NCBI GenBank assembly: GCA_024693345.1
Contig: JAILLB010000002.1
Location: 1 to 46,563 of the forward strand
Reading direction: 5' to 3'
DNA: 46,563 nt
Source of the DNA: Clostridiales bacterium
GTDB taxonomy: Bacteria > Bacillota > Clostridia > Oscillospirales > CAG-272
Numbering within the stretch: position 1 is the first letter of the stretch; each line of letters starts with the position of its first letter. Under the pieces are notes generated by a model, which saw nothing but the letters and a program-made list of their open reading frames with translations, was not told the origin of the DNA and ran no database searches. Both the position numbers and the translations under genes were made by a program. Below are positions 15,274 to 23,492 of this stretch, piece by piece.

Positions 15274-16746
15274 TTAAAGTATCTTCTGGAATCTCTCGTA
15301 TCCCTCATCCCACATCGCTGTGTCCTTGGGTTCGAAATGTCCCATTTCAGTTGAATTTGCAATTACTTCTCTTGCTTCGGAAATATCTTTGATTTCTCCG
15401 AGTGCTATTGCCTGTGCTGCTATGTTTCCGAGTGCAGTTGCTTCAACAGGTCCAGTGTAAACAGGTCTGCCGCATGCATCGGAAGCGAATTGAGACAACA
15501 TCTTTTCTTTTGTGCCTCCTCCGACAATGTTGATTGCCGGGATTCTCTCTGAACACATCTCGTCGATTCTGTCAACAACCCATCTGTATCTAAGCGCCAG
15601 GCTGTCGAAAATACAACGGACAATTTCACCTACCGTTTCAGGTGTTCCCTGTCCTGTCTTCTGACAGAATTCAGCAATTCTCTTCGGCAGATTTCCGGGA
15701 GTTGCAAATGCTGCATCATCCGGGTTGATGAGATACTTGAGAGGTTTTGAAGCAAGTGCCATTTCTGAGAGCTCGTCAAAGCTGTACTTTGTTCCTTCTC
15801 TTGCCCACTGTCTTCTTGATTCCTGTTCAAGCCACAAACCTGTTATATTCTTTGAGAACCTGATTGTTCCGCCGTAACCGCCTTCGTTTGTGAAGTTGTA
15901 CTCTTTTGTTTTTTCGTTAATGATTGGCCCGCTTGTTTCGGTTCCCATTATTGACCATGTTCCGGAACTGATGAAAATGAACTTTTCTTTTGGTGAAGGA
16001 ACCGCAACCACAGCTGACCCTGTATCATGTGCTGCTATTGAGATTACAGTCGGATCAATTCCGTTTACATCTTCTTTGACCTCAGGAAGTAGTTTTCCGC
16101 ATACTGTTCCCGGCATCACAATGTTTGTGAACATCTTTTCGGGAAGTCCGTATTTTCTAATTAAATCGAAATCCCAGTCTCTCTTGTTTGCATCAAGGAG
16201 CTGACCTGTCGATGCTATTGTATACTCTGTCTGCTTTTTGCCTGTAAGGAAATAGTTGAGCAAGTCCGGTACAAAGAGCATGTCCTGAGCCGCCTCGAGA
16301 ACTTCCGGAGCCTCTTCTTTCATTGCCAGAAGCTGGAACAATGTGTTCAGTTCAAGAATCTGGATTCCGGTCTTGGAATAGAGCTCATCCTTCGGAACAA
16401 GTGAATATGACTTTTCAGGAACGCCTACTGTTCTCGTGTCTCTGTAATGAACAGGTGTGTAGAGCAAATGGCCCCTCTTGTCGAGAAGTCCGAAATCCAC
16501 TCCCCATGTATCTATTCCGATGGAGGCGATGTCCTTGTCATCTGAAAGTGAGCAGTTTCTGATTGAGTTCTTGATTTCAAACCAGATTCTGAGCATATCC
16601 CAGGTGAACTTTCCGGCCACCATCACAGGGTCATTGGAAAATCTGTGGTTTTCCGTCAAAGTGAATTTGTTTCCGTCATAGTTGCCAACGATTCCTCTTC
16701 CGCTCGAAGCTCCGAGGTCGATGGCCAGCATTTTCAAGTTCTTCAT
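15274..16746 (-). CDS. rhaB: L-rhamnulokinase
   Basis: 490 residues, FGGY carbohydrate kinase family. The N-terminal phosphate-1 motif is LAIDLGASSGRG, with GIDTWGVDFGLL carrying the catalytic Asp. AAHDTGSAV, SSGTWSIMG and NIVGGGTKEKMLSQ with TGPVEATALGN complete the ATPase core. It phosphorylates L-rhamnulose to rhamnulose-1-phosphate. It starts 15 bases after the mutS2 stop, so it may be co-transcribed with that housekeeping gene; no promoter is visible in so short a gap, though one could lie inside mutS2. Confidence 0.96.
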   Translation of the reverse strand: MKNLKMLAIDLGASSGRGIVGNYDGNKFTLTENHRFSNDPVMVAGKFTWDMLRIWFEIKNSIRNCSLSDDKDIASIGIDTWGVDFGLLDKRGHLLYTPVHYRDTRTVGVPEKSYSLVPKDELYSKTGIQILELNTLFQLLAMKEEAPEVLEAAQDMLFVPDLLNYFLTGKKQTEYTIASTGQLLDANKRDWDFDLIRKYGLPEKMFTNIVMPGTVCGKLLPEVKEDVNGIDPTVISIAAHDTGSAVVAVPSPKEKFIFISSGTWSIMGTETSGPIINEKTKEYNFTNEGGYGGTIRFSKNITGLWLEQESRRQWAREGTKYSFDELSEMALASKPLKYLINPDDAAFATPGNLPKRIAEFCQKTGQGTPETVGEIVRCIFDSLALRYRWVVDRIDEMCSERIPAINIVGGGTKEKMLSQFASDACGRPVYTGPVEATALGNIAAQAIALGEIKDISEAREVIANSTEMGHFEPKDTAMWDEGYERFQKIL

Positions 16747-16761
16747 GTTTCCTCCAATTTT

Positions 16762-19149
16762 TTATTTCAAATCTACAATCGTGACTCCGGTGTCGCCTTC
16801 TCCGGAATTTCCAAGTCTGAAAGATTTAACTCGTCTGTCGGATTTCAGAAAATCCGAGACTGCTTTTCTCAGTGCACCTGTCCCTTTGCCGTGAATAAGT
16901 GTCACCGATTTGATTCCAGTTCTCTGGGCATCATCCAGGTATTTATCTATTGCGAGTTTTGCATCTTCACCGTACATTCCTCTCAGATTGAGTTCCGGAG
17001 AGAATGTAGCTGCGGGGCCGAGTTCGCGGTCACCTGTTTTTCTGTAGTTTTTAGGCTTCTCCTGTGGCTTTGACTCATCAAGCATGAGGTTCTTTAAGTT
17101 TGTCCTCATTATTGCACTTCCGACTCTCACTGCAATATTGCCCTGATTGTCCGGTTCCGAAACAACTTCTCCGTGCTGTCCCAGATTGACCACAATAATC
17201 TTGTCTCCTATAACAAGGTTTCTTGGCAATACATAATCTTCTGCGGTTTTCTCTTCGACCGGATTATATACGTCCGCGTTATCCTTGAGGTGCTGCTTGA
17301 GAGATTCTCTTGCCCTTCTGACTTCCTCTTTCTTATTCTCCTCTTTTGAGTTCTTAACCTTTTCAATCTGAGAGAAGATAAATTCGCTCGATGCTTTTGC
17401 GCCTTCAACCATTCCTCTGGCCTGGACTCTTGCCCTTTCGAGCTCTTTGTCAGCCATTTCAATTTGCTTGTTTGCTTTCGCATCGCTCTCTTCTTTTGTT
17501 TTCTTAGCCTCTTTGAGCAAATCGTAGGCTTCCGATTTTGCTCTCTCCATGTCGATTCTGGCTATTTCAAGTTTTTCTATTACATTTTCGAATCGCTTGT
17601 CATTTCCGGAAACAAGTTTTTCGGCATTCGCTATTACGTCATTAGGCAATCCGAGTTTGCTCGAAATTGCAAATGCATTGGATTTGCCTGGAGTTCCGAT
17701 TATCAGCCTATAAGTCGGTCTGAGAGTTGCAACATCAAATTCACATGATGCGTTTGTAACGCCGTCCGTTGAAATCGCGTAAGACTTAAGTTCCGCATAG
17801 TGTGTAGTTGCTGCACACAGAGCACCCTTTTCCCTGACCTTTTCGATTATTGATACTGCAAGTGCAGCACCTTCAACAGGGTCCGTTCCCGCACCGAGTT
17901 CGTCGAGAAGAACAAGTGTTCCTTTATCCGCTTTTTCGATAATATCCACAACATTCACCATGTGAGAAGAGAAAGTTGACAATGACTGCTCTATACTCTG
18001 CTCGTCACCGATGTCTGCAAGGATATCTTCAAAAACACATGCTTCAGAATTTTCATCGACTGGAACATGGAGTCCTGCCTGAACCATCATCTGGTAAAGG
18101 CCAATCGTCTTTATTGACACAGTCTTACCGCCTGTATTCGGTCCCGTAATGACGAGTGTGTTGAATTTCTTCCCAAGGTCAACCGAAATAGGTACTGCCG
18201 TTTCCTTGGGCAGCAGCGGATGTTTCCCTCTGACGATGTTTATCTCATAATTTTCATTTATTTTCGGTGCACATCCGTCCATTCTGTATGAGAGCTGACT
18301 CTTTGCAAATATGAAAGCAAGGATAGTCAGAGCATCATAGTTTACGTTTAATGTGTCAGTTACTGCCAGGCACTCGGATGTAAGCATGGAGAGAATTCTT
18401 TCTATCTCTTCCTGCTCCTGTTTTTCAAGAATCCTGAGAGAGTTATTGGCTTCAACCACTGCTAGCGGTTCAACAAACAATGTGGATCCAGATGAAGAAG
18501 TGTCGTGAACGATTCCTTTAACATCGTTTTTGTTCTCGCTCTTGACAGGAATAACATATCTTCCGTCCCTCATCGTCACTATAGGTTCCATCAGATATGA
18601 GGCGTACTGGGGACTGCTTATATACTTTTTCAGAAGACTTTTGACTCTCTCATGTTCGTGTCTCATATGTCTTCTGATGTCATAGAGTTTTTCACTCGCT
18701 TCATCGGATATGACATCAACGGAAACAATGCACTTGCTGATGTGTCTTTCAAGTGACTCAACCGGTTTTATACTGTTGAAATACTGGGTAAGTGAATTTT
18801 CTTCACCATGTTCAGTGTTTCCGTATTCCTTTACACTTCTTGCTGCCTGAAGCGCTCTCCCTATACCGAGAAGTTCCTCGGTTGTAAGCGTTGCGCCCTT
18901 TTCAGCTTTGTCCATGCTATCTCTGACGTTAACAATTCCGGAAAAAGAAGGCATTCCTTTAATTCTCTGCATTGCCTTTGCGTCTGTTGTCTCGTCCAAT
19001 GTCTGCTTTACAACAATCGGAATATTTGACGGCATCAATTGCTCTGCCATCTCTTTTGAAGCTGATGTCAGGCAGAGAGAAGCAAGTTCGGTACGTATTT
19101 TATCAAACTCAAGCGTTTTTACCGCTCTAACAAATTTATCTTCACTCAT
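16762..19149 (-). CDS. mutS2: Endonuclease MutS2
   Basis: 795 residues. In order: an N-terminal core/clamp part with coiled coils, and an ABC-type ATPase with Walker A TGPNTGGKT (about residue 335), signature STFSSHM, Walker B VLLDELGAGTD and ATTHYAELKSY. A long charged coiled coil follows (about 520-630), then a KOW-like segment (RNLVIGDKIIVVNLGQHGEV) and a C-terminal Smr nuclease domain with HGKGTGALR (His753). MutS2 in Firmicutes suppresses recombination and can rescue collided ribosomes. The Smr LDLR motif reads LNLR here (Asn721). Its ATG shares one base with the stop of the small upstream gene (TGATG). Confidence 0.95.
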   Translation of the reverse strand: MSEDKFVRAVKTLEFDKIRTELASLCLTSASKEMAEQLMPSNIPIVVKQTLDETTDAKAMQRIKGMPSFSGIVNVRDSMDKAEKGATLTTEELLGIGRALQAARSVKEYGNTEHGEENSLTQYFNSIKPVESLERHISKCIVSVDVISDEASEKLYDIRRHMRHEHERVKSLLKKYISSPQYASYLMEPIVTMRDGRYVIPVKSENKNDVKGIVHDTSSSGSTLFVEPLAVVEANNSLRILEKQEQEEIERILSMLTSECLAVTDTLNVNYDALTILAFIFAKSQLSYRMDGCAPKINENYEINIVRGKHPLLPKETAVPISVDLGKKFNTLVITGPNTGGKTVSIKTIGLYQMMVQAGLHVPVDENSEACVFEDILADIGDEQSIEQSLSTFSSHMVNVVDIIEKADKGTLVLLDELGAGTDPVEGAALAVSIIEKVREKGALCAATTHYAELKSYAISTDGVTNASCEFDVATLRPTYRLIIGTPGKSNAFAISSKLGLPNDVIANAEKLVSGNDKRFENVIEKLEIARIDMERAKSEAYDLLKEAKKTKEESDAKANKQIEMADKELERARVQARGMVEGAKASSEFIFSQIEKVKNSKEENKKEEVRRARESLKQHLKDNADVYNPVEEKTAEDYVLPRNLVIGDKIIVVNLGQHGEVVSEPDNQGNIAVRVGSAIMRTNLKNLMLDESKPQEKPKNYRKTGDRELGPAATFSPELNLRGMYGEDAKLAIDKYLDDAQRTGIKSVTLIHGKGTGALRKAVSDFLKSDRRVKSFRLGNSGEGDTGVTIVDLK

Positions 19150-19367
19150 CAGTCTATCTTGACAGGTTCGTAGTCTGCCATTCCCTCTCTTCTCTTGGGA
19201 GTTCTTTTTAGAGGGTCAGATGAAAAATGTCTGCAACAATGCTGAGCTTCGACAAGCCCCTTCATTTTGCAGACAAAAAGATCATCCCTGTCACTGACAG
19301 GAACCTCTGTAGAGTATTCACATAAAGCACAAATTCGCATTTCTTTTTCTTTACGTTTTGTTCCCAT
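19149..19367 (-). CDS. Small conserved cysteine-rich protein upstream of mutS2
   Basis: 72 residues from the ATG at 19367, set by GGAGG eight bases upstream; a more upstream ATG at 19397 lacks one. The protein has ICALCEYS (CxxC), then FVCKMKGLVEAQHCCRHF and a basic tail (LKRTPKRR). The five cysteines and nearby histidines could bind one zinc, so it looks like a small zinc-ribbon-type protein. The function is unknown. Overlap with mutS2 (TGATG) suggests coupled expression and a possible functional link. Confidence 0.7.
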   Translation of the reverse strand: MGTKRKEKEMRICALCEYSTEVPVSDRDDLFVCKMKGLVEAQHCCRHFSSDPLKRTPKRREGMADYEPVKID

Positions 19368-19395
19368 GTTTGATACCTCCACTGCTCTGGAAATC

Positions 19396-19424
19396 ATTAT
19401 AATACATATAGAATATTTTTTCTA
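19396..19424 (-). promoter_or_regulatory. Probable promoter for the small gene-mutS2-rha run
   Basis: Minus strand TATAAT (19401-19396) lies about 30 bases before the small gene's ATG. The hexamer 17 bases upstream is TAGAAA, a weak -35. The -10 is perfect and position is right, but the -35 lowers confidence. Confidence 0.5.
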
Positions 19425-19448
19425 CACAATTTTTTCTTTCTTCATATG

Positions 19449-19477
19449 TAGACAAAAAATGACGACTTTTGTATAAT
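19449..19477 (+). promoter_or_regulatory. Promoter of phoH-ybeY-era-recO
   Basis: TAGACA (19449-19454), a 17-base spacer and TATAAT (19472-19477). Divergent from the mutS2-side promoter about 50 bases away. Confidence 0.7.
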
Positions 19478-19495
19478 GGATTACAGAGAACAATT

Positions 19496-19517
19496 GTCTG
19501 ACAGGAATATGTCAGAC
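19496..19517 (+). other. Stem-loop in the phoH 5' leader
   Basis: GTCTGACA (19496-19503), loop GGAATA and TGTCAGAC (19510-19517) form a perfect 8-bp hairpin in the predicted transcript, about 12 bases from its start and 42 bases before the phoH ATG. There is no U-run, so it is not a terminator. It may protect the mRNA 5' end, or be a palindromic protein site. Confidence 0.55.
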
Positions 19518-19559
19518 TCGAAGATTAAATACTCATTTGAATGGGGCAAGTAACAACAT

Positions 19560-20573
19560 ATGTCAGAAAAGATAATTAAGACAAAAAATGCTGAACAAAC
19601 CGCAAATCTGTTCGGAAATTTTGATTCCAATGTAGCACAGGTTGAAAAGGCTTTTGGTGTAAACATTTCTAACAGACCTGATGATACCGGAACCGGTGAT
19701 TGCGTCATAATATCGTGCGACGACGGAGAAAATCTTTCCATGGCCTACGCAGTCCTAGAATACCTTTATGATGTTGTCGACAGAGGAACTGAACTGACGG
19801 AACAGAGTGTTGATTATGTTATCAACACAGTAAAAAACGGCGATACTCTTGAGAGATTCGGTGATGACTGCATATGCGTGACCACAAGAGGAAAACCGAT
19901 CAAAGCCAAAACTCTCGGTCAGAAAAAATACATTGATGCGATTAAAAACAACACCATCGTACTTGGGGTAGGACCTGCTGGAACCGGAAAAACATTTTTG
20001 GCCGTCGCGGCAGCATCCACAGCATTGAGAAATAAGCAGGTATCAAGAATTATTCTGACAAGACCAGCTGTAGAAGCAGGCGAAAAACTCGGATATCTAC
20101 CCGGTGATCTGCAGAGCAAAATCAACCCATATCTAAGACCATTGTATGATGCAATGTTTGAAATGTTCGGCGCTGAAACATACCAGAAACACCTGGAGAG
20201 AGGCGTTATCGAAATTGCTCCTCTTGCGTATATGAGAGGAAGAACACTCGATGACTCTTTCATAATCCTGGATGAGGCCCAGAACACAACTCCGGAACAG
20301 ATGAAAATGTTCCTGACAAGACTTGGTTTTAATTCCAAGGCCATCATAACTGGGGACCTAACTCAAACTGACCTGCCTTTCGGCAAAAAATCCGGTCTTG
20401 CAGAAGCAGTAAAGATTCTGAAAAACATAGAAGGAATTGCGGTCCATGAGTTTACAGAAAGAGATGTCGTAAGACACAAACTCGTCCAGAAGATTATCCT
20501 TGCGTACGACAAATACGAAAAGGAAAACAAGAAAGCAAAAGAAACATATAGAATGCACAGGAACAACCAATGA
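19560..20573 (+). CDS. phoH: PhoH-family ATPase
   Basis: 337 residues, the PhoH/YbeZ family of cytosolic P-loop ATPases linked to RNA metabolism and often encoded beside ybeY. It has Walker A GPAGTGKTFLA (about 140), Walker B SFIILDEAQNTTPEQMKMF and GFNSKAIITGDLTQTDLP. The N-terminal 120 residues hold the KH-like region usual for this group, ending in TRGKPIKAKTLGQKKYID. The ribosome binding site before ATG 19560 is weak, but no better start is seen. It overlaps ybeY by 4 bases (ATGA). Confidence 0.93.
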   Translation: MSEKIIKTKNAEQTANLFGNFDSNVAQVEKAFGVNISNRPDDTGTGDCVIISCDDGENLSMAYAVLEYLYDVVDRGTELTEQSVDYVINTVKNGDTLERFGDDCICVTTRGKPIKAKTLGQKKYIDAIKNNTIVLGVGPAGTGKTFLAVAAASTALRNKQVSRIILTRPAVEAGEKLGYLPGDLQSKINPYLRPLYDAMFEMFGAETYQKHLERGVIEIAPLAYMRGRTLDDSFIILDEAQNTTPEQMKMFLTRLGFNSKAIITGDLTQTDLPFGKKSGLAEAVKILKNIEGIAVHEFTERDVVRHKLVQKIILAYDKYEKENKKAKETYRMHRNNQ

Positions 20574-21058
20574 GCAGAAGAAACAGCATCGCTATAACAA
20601 ATGAGCAGAATAAAGTCGATATTACTGCCTATACAAAAAAACTGATAAGGACTGCAATTTCAAAAACACTGAAATCCGAAGAATTTGAAGGTCCTGCAGA
20701 AGTATCGGTCGTAATAACAGACAACGAACACATTCATGAACTCAACAAAGAGTACAGAGGAGTCGACAGACCAACAGATGTTCTCTCATTTCCCGTCATT
20801 TCGGACGACGATTCCATAGGAGATGTAGATTACGTTACCGGAAGAGTTGTCATAGGAGACATAGTCATTTCCGCTGAAAGAGCATGTGAACAGGCCAAAG
20901 AATACGGGCATTCTGTTGACAGAGAGATTGCATTTCTTTCGGTTCACTCTACTCTTCACTTGCTCGGGTATGACCATGAAAGATCTAAAGAGGAAGAAGA
21001 TTACATGAACAAAAAACAGGAGGAAATCCTTGCAGGCATGGGTCTGACAAGAAAATAA
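20570..21058 (+). CDS. ybeY: Endoribonuclease/rRNA maturation factor YbeY
   Basis: 162 residues. The zinc motif HSTLHLLGYDH (H-x3-H-x5-H) is complete, and VDRPTDVLSFP and GDIVISAERA are typical of the family. Works in 16S rRNA 3'-end maturation and ribosome quality control. It starts within phoH's end and ends 4 bases before era. Confidence 0.96.
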   Translation: MSRRNSIAITNEQNKVDITAYTKKLIRTAISKTLKSEEFEGPAEVSVVITDNEHIHELNKEYRGVDRPTDVLSFPVISDDDSIGDVDYVTGRVVIGDIVISAERACEQAKEYGHSVDREIAFLSVHSTLHLLGYDHERSKEEEDYMNKKQEEILAGMGLTRK

Positions 21059-21062
21059 GCAC

Positions 21063-21956
21063 ATGAGAAAAACACTGATTGCGGCAATCACAGGCCGTGC
21101 CAATACCGGAAAATCCACCCTTATGAACACACTTCTGGGTGTCAAGATATCAATTGTTTCAAACAAGCCACAGACAACAAGAAATAACATTCGCGGAATA
21201 TTAACAAAGAACGACATACAGTATATATTCCTTGATACACCGGGTCTTCACAAGCCAAAAGACAAGCTGGGCTCATACATGATGAGATCCGCAAACGCTG
21301 CTCTTGCAGAGAATCTCGATGTAATTATCTATGTTGTTTCTGCCGGTGACAGAATCGGACCTGTCGAAGAGTCAATAATGAAGAGATTTTCAGAGATTGA
21401 AGTACCGGTTGTACTTATCGTCAACAAGACAGATATAAACGACGGAAAAACTGTAGGCGAGACAATTCTTCAGTTCTCTCAAAAATTCAATTTTGCTGCT
21501 GTCATTCCGCTTTCCGCAAAGACAGGCAAAGGAACTGAAATAGTGTTTGAGGAGATAGACAAATACGCAGTCGAAGATGAATGGCCCTTCCCTGAAGATT
21601 TTGTAACAGATTCCAGCGAAAGAAGTCTAGCTTCCGAGCTTATTAGAGAAAAAGTGCTTGTTCTTACAAGTGAAGAAGTTCCTCACGGAGTGGCTGTTTC
21701 AATCGAAGCATTCGAAGAAAAAGAAGATCTCATTTCAATCAGAGCCGAAATCTTCTGCGAGCGTGCAAGTCACAAACCTATCATCATAGGAAAAGACGGG
21801 GAAACTATAAAGAAAATAGGAACCATGGCAAGAGAGGATATGGAAAAGCTTTTCGGAGTCAAAGTATATCTCGACCTGTGGGTCAAAGTTAAAGAAAACT
21901 GGAGAGCAAACGAAATTGCGGTTGCCAACATGGGATATAAGGAAGAAAAAGACTAA
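21063..21956 (+). CDS. era: GTPase Era
   Basis: 297 residues. Assists 30S subunit assembly by binding 16S rRNA near its 3' end. GTPase motifs: G1 GRANTGKST (most Era have GRPNVGKS; the essential G and GKS are intact), G2 region PQTTRNNIRG, G3 DTPGLHKP, G4 NKTD and G5 SAKTGKG. The C-terminal KH domain includes IIIGKDGETIKKIGTMAR and KVKENWR. It is four bases downstream of ybeY. The usual clostridial pgpH, dgkA or cdd genes between ybeY and era are absent here. Confidence 0.96.
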   Translation: MRKTLIAAITGRANTGKSTLMNTLLGVKISIVSNKPQTTRNNIRGILTKNDIQYIFLDTPGLHKPKDKLGSYMMRSANAALAENLDVIIYVVSAGDRIGPVEESIMKRFSEIEVPVVLIVNKTDINDGKTVGETILQFSQKFNFAAVIPLSAKTGKGTEIVFEEIDKYAVEDEWPFPEDFVTDSSERSLASELIREKVLVLTSEEVPHGVAVSIEAFEEKEDLISIRAEIFCERASHKPIIIGKDGETIKKIGTMAREDMEKLFGVKVYLDLWVKVKENWRANEIAVANMGYKEEKD

Positions 21957-21969
21957 CGGGGGATAGGCA

Positions 21970-22767
21970 ATGTCTGTAAATGGCGTAGTGCTGAGATCAG
22001 TAAACGTCGGCGAAAGCGATAAAATGCTGACAATTCTGACACCGGATATGGGAAAGATGTCAGTGTATGCAAACGGCGCTCGAAATCTGAAAAGCAAAAA
22101 TTTTGCATCGTCCAGACTGTACACTTATTCCGAATTCACATTCAAGGAAACACACGGAAAAACGTATATAGGGGAAAGCAGTCCACTGGAAAGCTTTTTC
22201 GGAATAGGAAACACTCTTGAAGGGTCTGCCCTGGCTTCTTACATTTCAGAAGTAGCATGTGATGCGGCAGTTGAAGACCAACCGGAAGAAGAGTTGATGC
22301 AGCTTGTTTTGAATTGTCTTTACTGTATTTCAAATGAAAAAAAGCCGCTTTGGCAGATAAAAGCGGTTTTCGAACTGAGATGTGCAAGCATTCTCGGATT
22401 CATGCCGGATTTAGTCGGGTGCAGAAACTGCGGCAAGAGCGGTTTTGATAGTGTCTGGTTCGATATAGACAACGGGTGTTACTACTGCGAAGACTGCTTC
22501 AAAAAAATTCGGATCGAACACGAATCAGAAACGGAACGAATTGATGAACTTTCCGGGATATACGGTAAATACAGTGTGGTCGTTCCAATGTCATCATCGG
22601 TATTTGAAGCCATAAGATTTGTGATATATTCAAAGCCCGAAAGAATTTTGTCTTTTCAGTTAAAAGATGAGGCGATAAGTGATTTTTGTTCAACAAGCGA
22701 AAAATACCTTTTGAGCCATCTTGAAAGATCATTTTCATCACTTGATTTTTACCACTCGGTTATATAA
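21970..22767 (+). CDS. recO: DNA repair protein RecO
   Basis: 265 residues. Helps load RecA with RecF and RecR. The N-terminal OB fold begins VNGVVLRSVNVGESDKMLT, a family hallmark, with MSVYANGARNLKSK after it. A helical C-terminal domain carries a four-Cys zinc site, CRNCGK and CYYCEDC (about 155-180). A GGGGG-type ribosome binding site lies just before the ATG, 13 bases after era. A strong terminator follows. Confidence 0.94.
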   Translation: MSVNGVVLRSVNVGESDKMLTILTPDMGKMSVYANGARNLKSKNFASSRLYTYSEFTFKETHGKTYIGESSPLESFFGIGNTLEGSALASYISEVACDAAVEDQPEEELMQLVLNCLYCISNEKKPLWQIKAVFELRCASILGFMPDLVGCRNCGKSGFDSVWFDIDNGCYYCEDCFKKIRIEHESETERIDELSGIYGKYSVVVPMSSSVFEAIRFVIYSKPERILSFQLKDEAISDFCSTSEKYLLSHLERSFSSLDFYHSVI

Positions 22768-22799
22768 AAAACAGACTGTTTTCACGCAGTCTGTTTTTT
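22766..22799. terminator. Bidirectional terminator between recO and mntP
   Basis: ACAGACTG (22771-22778), loop TTTTCACG and CAGTCTGT (22787-22794), flanked by A-run 22766-22770 and T-run to 22799. The symmetry suits both converging genes: recO from the left and mntP from the right. Confidence 0.9.
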
Positions 22800-22803
22800 C
22801 ATG

Positions 22804-23385
22804 TCAAAAATTTATTACTCCCAAATGCTGGAGAAGAATTTTCACACCGATCAGTATCAGAATAACACCGCCGATTATGCTTGCAACTTTTCCGCCTTTG
22901 TTCCCTATTGTTGCACCGATTGCTACACCGACGCAGGAAAGAATGAAAGTAATGACGCCAATCACCAATACGGATACGACAAGCCAGATGAATTCAAATT
23001 CAAGACACGCAAATGAGACACCGGCAGCCAAAGCATCTATCGACGTTGCAATTGCCAGCACCGTCATTTCTCCGAATCTGTATGTGCTCGTGGCTTTTTC
23101 TTCTTTTTTGAATAATGCTTCCCTGATCATGTTTGCTCCGATGAGCAGGAGCAGAGCGAATGCAACCCAGTGGTCATATGCTTCAATAACTCCGGCAAAT
23201 GTCTTTCCCAACAGATACCCTATAAACGGCATCAATGCCTGAAAAAAACCAAAGAAACCACCGGCTGAAAATACAAGTCCTTTGCTTGGTTTTCCTGAAG
23301 CCAGCCCCTTGCAAACCGACACAGCAAATGCATCCGCTGCAAGCCCGATTGCAATGAGCAATAGTTCAATAATTGACAGACCCAT
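22804..23385 (-). CDS. mntP: Manganese efflux pump MntP
   Basis: 193 residues, six membrane spans. The two internally repeated motifs with conserved Asp are IGLAADAFAVSV near residue 18 and IATSIDALAAGVSFA near residue 115. Exports excess Mn(II). Standard length; GAGGTG Shine-Dalgarno. It has its own promoter, which overlaps the oppositely directed malQ promoter. No yybP-ykoY manganese riboswitch fits in the 28-base leader, so any manganese control must be by a protein. Confidence 0.93.
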   Translation of the reverse strand: MGLSIIELLLIAIGLAADAFAVSVCKGLASGKPSKGLVFSAGGFFGFFQALMPFIGYLLGKTFAGVIEAYDHWVAFALLLLIGANMIREALFKKEEKATSTYRFGEMTVLAIATSIDALAAGVSFACLEFEFIWLVVSVLVIGVITFILSCVGVAIGATIGNKGGKVASIIGGVILILIGVKILLQHLGVINF

Positions 23386-23413
23386 ATCTCACCTCTAAAT
23401 AATTGTGAGTAGC

Positions 23414-23442
23414 ATTGTATTCCATTTGCCAAAAAAAGTCAA
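23414..23442 (-). promoter_or_regulatory. Promoter of mntP
   Basis: Minus strand TTGACT (23442-23437), 17-base spacer, TACAAT (23419-23414). It overlaps the malQ promoter on the other strand almost completely. Confidence 0.8.
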
Positions 23443-23446
23443 ATGG
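23422..23446. promoter_or_regulatory. Inverted repeat inside the mntP/malQ promoters
   Basis: CCATTTG (23422-23428) and CAAATGG (23440-23446), 7+7 bases with an 11-base centre. It covers the -35 of malQ and the spacer and -35 of mntP, a good place for a repressor. Which protein binds cannot be told. Confidence 0.45.
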
Positions 23447-23454
23447 TGTATACT
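23426..23454 (+). promoter_or_regulatory. Promoter of malQ
   Basis: TTGCCA (23426-23431), a 17-base spacer and TATACT (23449-23454), about 40 bases before the malQ ATG. Confidence 0.8.
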
Positions 23455-23492
23455 TAAGTCAGTTAATCTTTATACATAAAGAGGACTTGTTT

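Noticed and set aside
22804..23490. Manganese riboswitch (yybP-ykoY) upstream of mntP
   Set aside because: The mapped promoter leaves a leader of only about 20-30 bases, too short for it.
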